Assembly: GCA_905193225.1 (NCBI GenBank)
Contig: CAJJNV010000013.1
Location: 1-52,440, forward strand
Reading direction: 5' to 3'
Length of the DNA stretch: 52,440 nt
Origin: an uncultured Oscillospiraceae bacterium
Lineage (GTDB): Bacteria > Bacillota > Clostridia > Oscillospirales > Acutalibacteraceae
The first letter of the stretch is position 1. Each line of letters opens with the position of its first letter. The notes beneath the pieces were generated by a model. The model searched no databases, was not told the DNA's origin, and was given only the letters and a program-made list of their open reading frames with translations. Both the position numbers and the translations under genes were made by a program. Shown here in pieces: positions 32,118 through 41,002 of this stretch.

Positions 32118-33365
32118 TCAAAGGCCGAAAAACTGCCTTGAAAAGGCCGCAAAGCAAAATCCGAAGGTCTTTTTGTCCACGGTGTCGGCGGCGTAAAGCT
32201 CCCTTTGCAAAATCACCTGTCCGTCCAGCAAAAATTCTGCCTTTCCCAGCACCTGCCCCTTTTCCACCGGCGCTGCGACGCTTTGCTCAAGCTCAAGCTT
32301 AACCTCAATATCCCCGCCTCTGCCCTTTTCGGTCAGCAGGCGGTTTTGTTTTGTAAAGTCAAGATCCACTGTCCGTTTTGTTCCGCCGGTCACATCCACC
32401 GAAAGCAGGGCCTCGCTTCCTATGTCGGGATTGGCCAGCTCATAATTTGCAAAGCCGTAATTTAAAAGCGCCTTGGCGGCCGAAAAGCGCAGATCGCTTG
32501 TTTGCCCGTCAAGAATGACCGCTACAAGCTCCATTCCGTTTTTTTTGGCCGATGCGGTCACGCAGTATCCCGCCTTGTCGGTGGTGCCGGTTTTAAGGCC
32601 GGTGGCTCCTTCGTAAAAGCGTATGAGCTTGTTGGTGTTGACAAGCTGAGTTTTGCCGTTTCTAACGCTGTCCATCCAGATGGTAGTGTAGTTTTTTATG
32701 ATGTCGTGTTTTAAAAGCTCACAGGCCATTTTTGCCACGTCGGCTGCCGTGCTTATGTGGCCGTCGGTGTCAAGACCGCTGGCATTTACGAAATGTGTGT
32801 CGTTCATGGAAAGCTCGGCCGCCCGTTTGTTCATAAGAGCGGCAAAGGCTTCCTCGCTTCCCGAGATGTATTCGGCCAGCGCCACGGCAGCGTCGTTTGC
32901 CGAGCCTACCGCCACCGATTTAAGCAGATCGGAAAGCACCATGGTCTCGCCGTTTTCAAGCCATATCTGCGACCCGCCCATAGAGCAGGCGTGCTCCGAT
33001 GCGGTGACGGTATCATTTAAGGATATTTTGCCCGATTCCACCGCCTCAACGGTCAGCAGCATGGTCATTATTTTTGTTATGGATGCGGGCGAGCGCTTTT
33101 CTGCGGAATTTTTTTCAAAAAGCACCGTGCCGGTGGAAACCTCGCAAAGCAGGGCGCTTGCGGCGGGAATGTCGGGGACTTCATCGGATAAAACCGGGAC
33201 GGTATCGGGATCTTCAAAATTTTCGTAAAGGGTCTCGTTTAGGTATTCGGTGACCACCTGTCTGTTGTCGGCCGCCTTTTTTGCGGGAATTTCATCGGCA
33301 AGGGCACCCACCGCAAGCAGGGCGGCGCAAAGGGTGGAAAAAACGATCGAAGCTGTTTTTTTCAT
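32118..33365 (-). CDS. D-alanyl-D-alanine carboxypeptidase (DacF/PBP5 type)
   Basis: Exported class C penicillin-binding protein that trims the terminal D-Ala of peptidoglycan stem peptides. The signal peptide spans about 1-23. The catalytic motifs SITK (S95), SAN (S155) and KTGTT are all present, followed by the C-terminal beta-rich domain. The 415-residue product starts at MKKTASIVFSTL with AGGAGAA eight bases upstream; the longer upstream frame runs through a palindromic element and is rejected. It lacks an obvious C-terminal amphipathic anchor of PBP5 type, but ends in a short aromatic segment. It may act in vegetative wall or spore cortex work. Confidence 0.93.
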   Translation of the reverse strand: MKKTASIVFSTLCAALLAVGALADEIPAKKAADNRQVVTEYLNETLYENFEDPDTVPVLSDEVPDIPAASALLCEVSTGTVLFEKNSAEKRSPASITKIMTMLLTVEAVESGKISLNDTVTASEHACSMGGSQIWLENGETMVLSDLLKSVAVGSANDAAVALAEYISGSEEAFAALMNKRAAELSMNDTHFVNASGLDTDGHISTAADVAKMACELLKHDIIKNYTTIWMDSVRNGKTQLVNTNKLIRFYEGATGLKTGTTDKAGYCVTASAKKNGMELVAVILDGQTSDLRFSAAKALLNYGFANYELANPDIGSEALLSVDVTGGTKRTVDLDFTKQNRLLTEKGRGGDIEVKLELEQSVAAPVEKGQVLGKAEFLLDGQVILQRELYAADTVDKKTFGFCFAAFSRQFFGL

Positions 33366-33455
33366 GGGGATTCTCCTTATTGGTTGATATTCAGGCAACG
33401 GGAAAAGGCAAAAAGGGGGAAGGGTCAAAGGGGCGCAGGGCGGTGTGGCTGCGGG

Positions 33456-33592
33456 CGCCGAGGCTGTCAGCGTGAGCTGACCGGAGGAGGCGCGGCAAAG
33501 GAGGGGGAGGGCTTGAGAAGGGAACGCTGATATTTCGGTCGGACGGCATGGTGTCCCTCCTCCGATCCCGGCCCCGCCGGGAAAGCCTCGGC
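33456..33592. repeat. Four-way-junction element, copy 4
   Basis: Outer stem: GCCGAGGCT (33457-33465) with AGCCTCGGC (33584-33592). Arm A: hairpin GTCAGCGTGAGCTGAC (33466-33481), loop GTGA, again a GNRA tetraloop. Arm B: CGGAGGAGG (33482-33490) with CCTCCTCCG (33556-33564), enclosing 65 bases. Arm C: TCCCGGCCCCGCCGGGA (33566-33582). Arms B and C differ from copies 1 and 3 on both strands in a compensating way. It lies between dacF and the capsid cassette; 33600-34080 holds no gene I can support. Confidence 0.82.
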
Positions 33593-34084
33593 CGGGTTGC
33601 CGATAAGCGAGTGTGCCGTCGCCGCATTTGATCAGCGGACGTGTCGGCGGGTTTGCCGGAGGAAAGAACAGGAGAAACGGATAAAGCAAAGGACAAAAAG
33701 TGAAAGATCGGGAAAAAAGGGACAAGCAGCAGATAAAGGGCGGAAAAACCCGTCTGTGCAATAAAAAAATATGATAAAAAAATTTTTTTATGATAAAAGT
33801 TGCACACTTTTGTGCAACTGCCGGACCTTTTTGCGTCTGTTATTGTAAGGCTCTTTACCGAGCGGTTAAACAGGCCGGCAGTGAAAAAGAAATCCCAATA
33901 TCTTTTCCCTTGCCGACCGTCTGAATTTATTTTGAATTAAAACTCCTCCTTTTTTAACCTAACAAACGTCCTTGTTTGCTGCAGGTGCTGCGGGCGGGTT
34001 GTCGGAAGTACACTGCACAATGTGTCGGTCCGCTTGCAGCTTATGCCGCAAGGCAAAGGGCCTTACGCGAGGAGGTAAGCATTG

Positions 34085-34549
34085 ATGAAACCGAAAGAAA
34101 ACGAATTTTGTGAATTTTACTGCCTGACCGAAAATCCCAGAGAGGCGGCTTTTAAGGCGGGGTACAGGCTGTTTCCCGAGAAAAAAGGCCTCGCCCTGCT
34201 CAGAAATGCGGCGGTTAGAAACCGCATTGCCGAGCTTAAAAAAGAGGAAAAAAATTCGGCAAAAGAGGATTTTAAAACGGGACTGAGACGCATAGCTTTC
34301 GGCTCTTACGCCGACGCAGTGAAGCTTATGTTTTTTGATGCGCCCGATGAACAAAAAATCGAAGAGCTTGATCTTTTCAATATTGCCGAGATAAAGCGCC
34401 CCAAGGGCGGAGGCCTTGAAATCAAATTTTTTGATCGGCTCAAGGCACTGGAAAAGCTTTCACAACTTGAAGAAGATTCAGAGGATGCTTCCTTCTCGCC
34501 CTTTTATGAGGCACTGAAAAAGGGCGCGGAAGCCCTTGAAGAAGGGTGA
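34085..34549 (+). CDS. Phage terminase small subunit
   Basis: A 154-residue protein. The N-terminal part (NEFCEFYCLTENPREAAFKAGY) is the helix-turn-helix of terminase small subunits, which recognise the DNA to be packaged. A middle segment links to a Glu-rich C-terminus (EKLSQLEEDSEDASF). GAGGAGGTAAG lies upstream; a TTG three bases earlier is an equally possible start. It is directly followed by the large subunit. It opens a head-gene cassette that begins without any regulator or integrase. Confidence 0.87.
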   Translation: MKPKENEFCEFYCLTENPREAAFKAGYRLFPEKKGLALLRNAAVRNRIAELKKEEKNSAKEDFKTGLRRIAFGSYADAVKLMFFDAPDEQKIEELDLFNIAEIKRPKGGGLEIKFFDRLKALEKLSQLEEDSEDASFSPFYEALKKGAEALEEG

Positions 34550-34553
34550 GTGA

Positions 34554-35807
34554 ATGATAAAATTTAAACCTTTTTCGGCAAAGCAGCTGGCGGTGCTTTG
34601 CTGGTGGATGCCAAACAGCCCTAACCGCAAATACGACGCCGTTATATGCGACGGAGCGGTCAGATCGGGGAAGACGCTGTGTATGTCTCTTTCCTTTGTT
34701 TTCTGGGCTTTTTCGGCCTTTAACGGCGGGGATTTTGCCTTTTGCGGAAAGACGGTTACCGCCCTTAAAAGGAACATAATTCTGCCCCTTTGCGATCAAC
34801 TTCGGCAGCTGGGATTTTGCTGTGAGCTTAAGGCTTCGGCCAACTGCCTGACCGTTTCAAGGGGGAGGGCCAAAAACCGCTTTTACTTTTTCGGAGGAAA
34901 GGATGAATCGTCGGCCTCTCTCATCCAGGGAATGACCCTCTCGGGAGCGCTGCTTGACGAGGTGGCCCTTATGCCCCGATCCTTTGTGGAACAGACCCTT
35001 GCAAGATGCTCGGTGAGGGGGTCGAAATTCTGGTTCAATTGCAATCCCGAGCACCCTCAGCACTGGTTTTATCAAAACTGGATACTGTGTGCAAAGCAAA
35101 AAAATGCCCTCTATCTTCATTTTACCATGAAGGACAATCCCGCCCTTTCGGACGAGATCAGAAGGCGGTATGAGACCCTTTACAGCGGCACCTTTTACGA
35201 CCGATTCGTGCTGGGCAAATGGGTGGCGGCCGACGGGCTTATCTACCCTATGTTTTCCAAGGAAAAGTGCGTTCGCGAGGTGGACGGCGGCGGTTATGAC
35301 GAATACTATGTCTCCTGTGATTACGGCACCGTTAACCCCATGTCCATGGGGCTTTGGGGAATAAGGGGAAACAAGGCCTTCCGCATACGGGAATATTACT
35401 ATTCCTCAAGAGACGCAGGCGGGCAAAAAACCGACGAAGAATATTATGCCGAGCTTTTAAGGCTTGTTAAAAACAAAGACATTAAAGCTGTGGTGTGCGA
35501 TCCTTCGGCTGCGTCGTTTATGACCTGTATTCGCCGTCACGGAAGCTTCAGGGTAATTCCGGCCAAAAACTCGGTTGCCGAGGGTATAAGTCTGGTGGCC
35601 GACGCTTTAAGAGAAGGGCGGCTGATCTTTTCCCCCTCCTGCGCCGATTCCATAAGGGAATTCGGACTTTACCGATGGGATGAGGGCAGCGTTAAGGACC
35701 GCCCAATTAAAGAAAACGACCACGCCATGGACGACATACGGTATTTTGTTTCAACCGTCCTTTCGGCCGAAACCGACGGTTTTGCCGCAATATCGGTCGA
35801 TCGATGA
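34554..35807 (+). CDS. Phage terminase large subunit (PBSX-like)
   Basis: DNA-packaging motor and headful nuclease, 417 residues. The ATPase domain has Walker A GAVRSGKTLC and Walker B SGALLDEVAL. The coupling and RNase H-like nuclease domain has the acidic residues in SCDYGTVNPMS, AVVCDPSAA and DHAMDDIRYF. All catalytic groups look intact, so it is not a decayed remnant. It starts four bases after the small subunit stop. The nearest named relatives by sequence feel are PBSX/XtmB-type terminases. Confidence 0.93.
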   Translation: MIKFKPFSAKQLAVLCWWMPNSPNRKYDAVICDGAVRSGKTLCMSLSFVFWAFSAFNGGDFAFCGKTVTALKRNIILPLCDQLRQLGFCCELKASANCLTVSRGRAKNRFYFFGGKDESSASLIQGMTLSGALLDEVALMPRSFVEQTLARCSVRGSKFWFNCNPEHPQHWFYQNWILCAKQKNALYLHFTMKDNPALSDEIRRRYETLYSGTFYDRFVLGKWVAADGLIYPMFSKEKCVREVDGGGYDEYYVSCDYGTVNPMSMGLWGIRGNKAFRIREYYYSSRDAGGQKTDEEYYAELLRLVKNKDIKAVVCDPSAASFMTCIRRHGSFRVIPAKNSVAEGISLVADALREGRLIFSPSCADSIREFGLYRWDEGSVKDRPIKENDHAMDDIRYFVSTVLSAETDGFAAISVDR

Positions 35808-36366
35808 AAAACGATTTAAAACGAAAGCATAACGGACACATACGAAAACAATGCCGCATAGAAAAAGGAACGAGCGGAATCGTACGATGCCCGACCACCG
35901 AATGCTTAGCAAAAAAATGTTTCACGTGAAACATTATTGTTAAAAAAATAACAATTTCACGGCAAATCAATCAATCGACCGACTGTCCGATCATCAGCCG
36001 ACCGATTAAATGATCGATTAACCGATCGATCATCTGCACAATCGACCAATCGGCCGAAAATCCGATCGGCCGGCCGACCGCTTGATCAGTAAGCTTGTCG
36101 ATCGCATTTTTGCTGATGTTTCGGCCGCTTTGTTTTGTATGAAGCTTCATTTTATATAAAGCCCTATCTCTGCCCGCCTCTTACGCAGTCGGTGTTCAAG
36201 CACCGGTTGTTTTAAGCAAAGGGTGTCAGACTATCGGCAGCTGTCGGATAAACCTATGGCTCCCGGCCGCTGTTATCTTAAACCTACAGCGGTCGTCCGA
36301 TACCCTCTTAAACCTGCATTGCGGGCGGAGAATCGGGGCAAAAAAATCTTAAAAAAGGAGAATTTG
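35808..36366. other. Non-coding spacer inside the capsid cassette
   Basis: A 560-base gap between the terminase and portal genes. It holds parS site 4 and, at about 35960-36110, a stretch made of degenerate GATCG and CCGAC words. I see no supported gene. A long frame extends the portal upstream from 36223 but lacks a ribosome binding site. Confidence 0.6.
35918..35933. other. parS site 4, within the capsid cassette
   Basis: Perfect TGTTTCACGTGAAACA, 110 bases after the large terminase stop. Confidence 0.9.
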
Positions 36367-37536
36367 ATGAAACCATTTGATTTTTTCAGGCGAAAGTCTG
36401 AATCGGGCTGTGGGCAGGTCTTTGTTCCGTCTGCCGGGCAAAGAAATTCCTGCTTTTCGGCCTTCGATCGATACGTGCCGCTTTCCCGTGCGGAATTTGG
36501 GCTGTACGACTCGATCAGGGAGGGGGTGCCGGTGGTCGATGCCGCCGTTTCAAAACTTGTCAATCTGGCGGGCGGAGTTAAGGCCACCGCTCTTGATCCC
36601 GCCGCCCAGGAAGGTCTCGACGAGTTTTTAAGAACCGTTCCCGTTTCCGACTGTATGGTGGGTATCGAGTCGTTTATTTCCCAGTATCTCGACGGTCTGC
36701 TAATGTACGGAACGGCGGTGGGCGAGATGATACCGTCCGCCGCGGGAAACACCATTTCCGCCCTTTACTGCTGCCCCCTGCAGGGCATTGAAATAAGGCA
36801 AAAAAAGGGCGGCGGTGCCGAGATAGCCGTTTTCAGAAAGGGTCAGTACCGACCGGTCAGATACCCCGAGCTTACGGTTATGAGTGTGCTTTGTCCAAAG
36901 GCGGGAGAGCTGAGAGGAAACTCGTTGCTTCGCAGCCTGCCCTTTGTCAGCGGGATTCTGACCAAAATTTTCGAAACCGAGAAGATAAACTTCGAGCGGG
37001 TGGGAAATCTTCGTTTTGCCGTAACCTATAAGCCCACCGATCACGCCTCCGACAAGGCCTTTGCAAAGGACCGCGCCGCCCAGATAGCCTCGGCCTGGAG
37101 CAAGGCCATGAGAGAGGCCAAGGACGGAAAGGTCAGCGACTTTGTGGCGGTGGGAGATGTGGACATAAAGGTTATCGGAGCCGACAGCCAGGTACTCGAT
37201 TACCAGGTGCCGGTGCGCCAAATGACCGAGCAGATAATCTCACGCCTCGGCATACCGCCCTTTATGCTGGGACTTTCCTGGAGTTCAACCGAGCGTATGT
37301 CCTCTCAGCAGGCCGATATGCTCACAAGCGAGATATGGGGCTACCGCCGCATTATCATTCCTGCCATACGCAAGATCTGTTCCATGTGGCTGACCCTTAA
37401 CGGATACGATCCAGAGGTGGATGTGGATTTTGAGGACATCTCACTGCAGGATGAGGTCGAGCTTGCCAAGGCCGAGCTTTACCGTATGCAGGCCGAGCAG
37501 ATAAAACAAAAACTTAACAGCCAAAAGGATGATTGA
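36367..37536 (+). CDS. Phage portal protein
   Basis: The dodecameric ring at the capsid vertex through which DNA enters, 389 residues. The start at MKPFDFFRRKSESG has AAGGAG upstream. Portal-type features are the SREAF-like region near the N-terminus, the long central beta segment, and the C-terminal helical part with LGIPPFMLGLSWSSTERMSSQQADML followed by the wing and stem helices ending in QLNSQKDD-like charged residues. The stop overlaps the next gene by eight bases. Confidence 0.88.
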   Translation: MKPFDFFRRKSESGCGQVFVPSAGQRNSCFSAFDRYVPLSRAEFGLYDSIREGVPVVDAAVSKLVNLAGGVKATALDPAAQEGLDEFLRTVPVSDCMVGIESFISQYLDGLLMYGTAVGEMIPSAAGNTISALYCCPLQGIEIRQKKGGGAEIAVFRKGQYRPVRYPELTVMSVLCPKAGELRGNSLLRSLPFVSGILTKIFETEKINFERVGNLRFAVTYKPTDHASDKAFAKDRAAQIASAWSKAMREAKDGKVSDFVAVGDVDIKVIGADSQVLDYQVPVRQMTEQIISRLGIPPFMLGLSWSSTERMSSQQADMLTSEIWGYRRIIIPAIRKICSMWLTLNGYDPEVDVDFEDISLQDEVELAKAELYRMQAEQIKQKLNSQKDD

Positions 37537-38524
37537 TTTGAAAGAAGGATTTGTAATTGACAAAAGCGGAGCGCCCACCGAGACTGAGCTTGAAAAGATA
37601 AACGCCCTTTCAAGACGACAGCTTTCAAAGGATGAGGTTTATGTCTTTTCGGTGGTGCTTTGCGACAACGACATCGACCGTGATTTTGAGCGGTTTAACG
37701 AAAAGGCTCTTGAAACTCTATCCGAGCTTTACATCGGAAAGACCGGCATTTTCGACCATTCCTTTAAGGGCCGTGATCAGGTGGCAAGGGTGTTTGACGC
37801 CTTTGTCGAACGCCCTGAGGGACAGGTCACAAAGACCGGTCAAAGCTACTGCCGCTTAAAAGCCAAGGCTTATATGCCGGTAACCCGCAAAAACGCCGAT
37901 CTGATAACCGAGATAGACGCAGGAATCAAAAAAGAGGTAAGCGTCGGGTGCTCGGTGGGAAAGGCGGTCTGCTCCATTTGCGGGGCCGACAGGAGAGAGC
38001 ATCCCTGCGGCCATAAAAAGGGCAGATATTACGGAAAAGGCGCAAAAAGAGAGCTTTGCTACGACGAGCTGTGCGAGCCTAAGGACGCTTACGAATTTAG
38101 TTTTGTGGCCGTCCCCGCCCAGCCCAGAGCAGGGGTCGTTAAGGGCTTTTTCCCAACGAAAGGTGGTGAGAAAATGGACTTTGAAAGCATCAAAAAGGCC
38201 TTTGAGGGGGAGGAGGAAATCACCCTTTCGGCCGATGAACAAAAGCAGCTTCTCAACCGCATAAACGAGCTTGAAAAGCTGGCTTCCTTCGGCAAATGCC
38301 AGATGGAAAATCTCAAAAAAGAGGTTTCGAGACTGGGCGGAATTGCCCGTCCCGAGATAGGCATCAAAAACATCGAAAACCTTGTTAAATCTCTCGATGC
38401 CGACGGCCTCAACACCCTTAAAAAGGTGTTTGAAAGCGAGGCGGGCGAAAGAATCCCCATGCTCCGCCAGCTGGACGCCGAAAAGGGCGAAAAGCTTCCC
38501 GAAAACGACGGATTTATAATCTGA
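37529..38524 (+). CDS. Prohead protease/scaffold fusion (XkdF-like)
   Basis: A 331-residue protein with an N-terminal protease domain (about 30-210) and a C-terminal coiled-coil scaffold part (about 218-320, beginning MDFESIKKAFEG). Likely catalytic residues are the His in GIFDHSF and the Ser in KKEVSVGCS, as in HK97-like prohead proteases. Between them and the scaffold lies a Cys/His cluster (CSICGADRREHPCGHKKG, then CYDELC) that could bind zinc. The order portal, protease/scaffold, capsid is the same as in PBSX. The ATG overlaps the portal stop. Confidence 0.8.
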   Translation: MIDLKEGFVIDKSGAPTETELEKINALSRRQLSKDEVYVFSVVLCDNDIDRDFERFNEKALETLSELYIGKTGIFDHSFKGRDQVARVFDAFVERPEGQVTKTGQSYCRLKAKAYMPVTRKNADLITEIDAGIKKEVSVGCSVGKAVCSICGADRREHPCGHKKGRYYGKGAKRELCYDELCEPKDAYEFSFVAVPAQPRAGVVKGFFPTKGGEKMDFESIKKAFEGEEEITLSADEQKQLLNRINELEKLASFGKCQMENLKKEVSRLGGIARPEIGIKNIENLVKSLDADGLNTLKKVFESEAGERIPMLRQLDAEKGEKLPENDGFII

Positions 38525-38976
38525 TTTTTTGTCCCGATAGCTTTGCGGAATTAAAAAGGCTTTAAACGGTCCGCCCCATCGGAAAAGTCGAATACTTTGA
38601 AATAACGGCAGCGGCAATGCCTTGCTCGACCGATTAAAAAGGTGCGCATAAAATAAAAAAGACCATACGCGAGAAGGGACCGAGGTCCCTTTTTAACCGG
38701 CGTTAAAGTACCTGATTTAGCTCCGTCGACCGTCAAGGGCAGCAAAACCGACCTGCCGAACAACAGCCGAAAAGACGGGCGGCAGCCTTCCCTTTTGCAA
38801 AGATTTATTTAACGGCTTTATTTAAAAGGCTTTTCAAAGGCTTTTAAAGAGCAGAAGTTTGCGCTGCGGGGATTTGATCGGCAAAAACAAAAATCTCTGC
38901 TTTAATGTATTTATCCCGCGGCAGCAAAAACGGAAAACCAATTCAAACATTTGAAAAAAGAAAGGAAATTTAATCT
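38525..38976. other. Non-coding spacer between scaffold and capsid genes
   Basis: A 450-base gap that is unusual inside a head operon. It has a short terminator-like hairpin at 38674-38694 and AAAGGCTTTT-type repeats near 38820-38850. No supported gene. The capsid gene has its own GAAAGGA site, so a separate promoter is likely but I cannot place it. Confidence 0.55.
38674..38694 (+). terminator. Terminator inside the capsid cassette
   Basis: AAGGGAC and GTCCCTT pair around CGAG, followed by TTT. It would end the terminase-portal-protease transcript before the capsid gene. Confidence 0.6.
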
Positions 38977-39987
38977 ATGTCTTACGAAAATATTACCCTC
39001 GAAAAAGGAATGTACAACGTTAAGGGCGGAATTACCGCTGCTCTCGAATCTCTTGACCCTTCGGAAAACTACAAAGGCACCGATCTTGAAGGCCTCGACG
39101 CCTATCAGCGCCAGCTCAAGCGTTTCGGCATAAAGGTTGCCGGACCCTGCTCCGACAGGGTGGAAAAATTCTATTCCACATCTTCGGCCACAGCACTTTT
39201 CCCCGAGTATCTCTGCCGTTCGGTTAAGACCGGTATGCAGGAGAAAAGCCTCATCGACAAGATCGTAGCCGCCACCACCCACATCAACGGAATGGATTAC
39301 CGCAGTATTGTCAGCAATCCTGCCGATACCGCCCTTGAGCTTAAAGAGGTGACCGAAGGTGCTGCCATCCCCGAGACCGCAGTGTCGGTAAGTTCTTCCC
39401 TTGTAGAGCTTAAAAAGCACGGCCGTATGCTCACCGCTTCCTATGAGGCCCTTAAATTCCAGCGTCTCGACCTTTTCACCGTCACCTTGAAGCAAATCGG
39501 CGCACATATCGCAAAGCAGCAGTTCAACGACGCCATCACCACCCTGACCACCGGCGCTACCACCGTAAATCCTGCCGACACCGATAAATTCAGCCTTCCC
39601 GACGTGATGAAGCTGTGGCAGGCACTGCTTCCCTATGAAGCCAACACCCTCATTATCAGCCCCGACAACATCGTAAAGATGATGTCCAACACCTATTTCT
39701 CCGCCCCCGATTTCGGTATGAAGCTGGGCTGCCCCGGCGGCTTTAAAACTCCTCTCGGCTTTGACATCATCATCGCCAAGGGTCAGGAAAAGCTGGCGGT
39801 AGGCTTTGATAAGAACTATGCTCTTGAGCAGGTCATCGCTCAGGACATTACCGTCGACAGCGACCGCCTCATCGACAAGCAGCTTGAACGCACCGCCATA
39901 ACTACCATTTCGGGCTTCTCCAAGATCATCGGCGACGCCGTCAAGTGCCTTAAATACACCACCACCTCCCAGGCCAGCGGGTCTTAA
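38977..39987 (+). CDS. Major capsid protein (HK97-fold type)
   Basis: A 336-residue protein with the shape of an HK97-fold capsid subunit. A helical N-arm (1-60) is followed by FYSTSSATALFPEYLCRSVKTGM, an E-loop region with GAAIPETAVSVSSSLVELKKHGRMLTASYEALKF, the A domain with LSPD-like metal loop (IISPDNIVKMM), and a C-terminal strand (IAQDITVDSDRLIDKQLERTAIT). Codon choice is strongly C-ending (ACC, CTC, GGC), unlike the neighbouring cassette genes, as expected for a gene selected for high expression. GAAAGGA lies upstream at a rather long spacing. Confidence 0.88.
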   Translation: MSYENITLEKGMYNVKGGITAALESLDPSENYKGTDLEGLDAYQRQLKRFGIKVAGPCSDRVEKFYSTSSATALFPEYLCRSVKTGMQEKSLIDKIVAATTHINGMDYRSIVSNPADTALELKEVTEGAAIPETAVSVSSSLVELKKHGRMLTASYEALKFQRLDLFTVTLKQIGAHIAKQQFNDAITTLTTGATTVNPADTDKFSLPDVMKLWQALLPYEANTLIISPDNIVKMMSNTYFSAPDFGMKLGCPGGFKTPLGFDIIIAKGQEKLAVGFDKNYALEQVIAQDITVDSDRLIDKQLERTAITTISGFSKIIGDAVKCLKYTTTSQASGS

Positions 39988-39989
39988 TT

Positions 39990-40358
39990 ATGGATATACT
40001 GCTGATTTTTGAAACCTTTCGCAATCTTACGGGGCTTTCCCGGGATGAGGCGGTAAAGTGGTATTCCCTTTGCGATGCGGCGGCCGAATCCATATCAGGA
40101 AAGCTTCGTCCCGAGGCAAACTGCGAAAAAAACCGCGTTGCTCTTTCCACCGCCGCTGCGGCCGAGGCATTTATGAATTATGTGCTTGTGTGCGCCGCCA
40201 CCGAGGGTGACAAAAGCTTTTCGGCAGGCGACGTAACCGTTAAAGAGACCACGGCCGAAAAGGTTGTGGCGGCAAAGCAGCTCAAGGATTCGGCATTTGA
40301 CGACATAAAAGGGCTGTTTTGCGACACGGAATTTTGTTTCGAGCAAACGGAGGGATAA
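39990..40358 (+). CDS. Probable head-tail connector (gp6-like)
   Basis: A 122-residue helical protein (ETFRNLTGLSRDEAVKWYSLCDAAAESI) placed directly after the capsid gene, two bases after its stop and without its own clear ribosome binding site, so it is coupled. Length, helical character and position fit the adaptor proteins that sit under the portal. The family assignment rests mostly on synteny. Confidence 0.65.
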   Translation: MDILLIFETFRNLTGLSRDEAVKWYSLCDAAAESISGKLRPEANCEKNRVALSTAAAAEAFMNYVLVCAATEGDKSFSAGDVTVKETTAEKVVAAKQLKDSAFDDIKGLFCDTEFCFEQTEG

Positions 40359-40360
40359 AA

Positions 40361-41002
40361 ATGTCGGTTACGGCGACACTCAAAAAATATATTGAAAAAT
40401 ACGGAACGACCGTTTCCCTTTCTTCCGACGGAAAGGTTTTCGGCACACCTTACCGGGCCTTTATTCAGCCCCTGAGATACAAAAACAAGATGTATCTTAT
40501 GGGAGTGAGATCCAAGCTTGGATGGATAGACCAGTCCCATTATCTTTATATCGGGCCGGCCGAAAAGGATGTTGCAAGCCTTACATCGGCCGCCCGCATA
40601 AGGAGTCAGAATGAGAATTTTTATATTGTCAAGGCTGAAAACGTCCATCTCGGAGACAACATTTTTTACAACTGGGCGGTAATACGCGCGGTGGTTGAGG
40701 ATCAGACGGCACAGGCTGCGCAACCGACCGCCGCCGATACACAGTCGGCCGCTGATTCACAGCCCGCTGCCGACGTACAGGCCACCATCGACACACAGGC
40801 CCCACAATCAACTGCCGCTGATGAACAGATAGAGACGCTCGTCGATGTACAGTCCCCTCAATCGGAAACACCGACGGCAGAACAGACGGTCCTGCAATCG
40901 GCAGCACGGTTGACAGAACAGCCAATAGAGCAATCGGGCAAACTGTCAACAGATCCCTTCCAATCGGACGAAGGGCAAAAGGAGGAAATGTGCAATGCTT
41001 AA
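40361..41002 (+). CDS. Probable neck protein with low-complexity tail
   Basis: A 213-residue protein. The N-terminal part (1-105; MSVTATLKKYIEKYGTTV to ENVHLGDNIFYNWAVIRAV) is a beta-rich domain of head-closure or minor capsid type by position. The rest (about 108-213) is a Gln/Ala/Thr/Asp-rich repeat tail with recurring AADxQ and TAxxQ words. Such a tail is not expected in a neck protein. GGAGGG precedes the ATG at four bases. The stop overlaps the next gene by eight bases. Confidence 0.6.
   Translation: MSVTATLKKYIEKYGTTVSLSSDGKVFGTPYRAFIQPLRYKNKMYLMGVRSKLGWIDQSHYLYIGPAEKDVASLTSAARIRSQNENFYIVKAENVHLGDNIFYNWAVIRAVVEDQTAQAAQPTAADTQSAADSQPAADVQATIDTQAPQSTAADEQIETLVDVQSPQSETPTAEQTVLQSAARLTEQPIEQSGKLSTDPFQSDEGQKEEMCNA

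Noticed and set aside
33366..33761. Extended N-terminus of the DacF-like protein
   Set aside because: The added residues come from reading through junction element copy 4; the signal peptide and AGGAGAA site define the start at 33365.
36223..36366. N-terminal extension of the portal protein
   Set aside because: The extension has no ribosome site; AAGGAG before 36367 and the protein quality from MKPFDFF onward support the shorter start.
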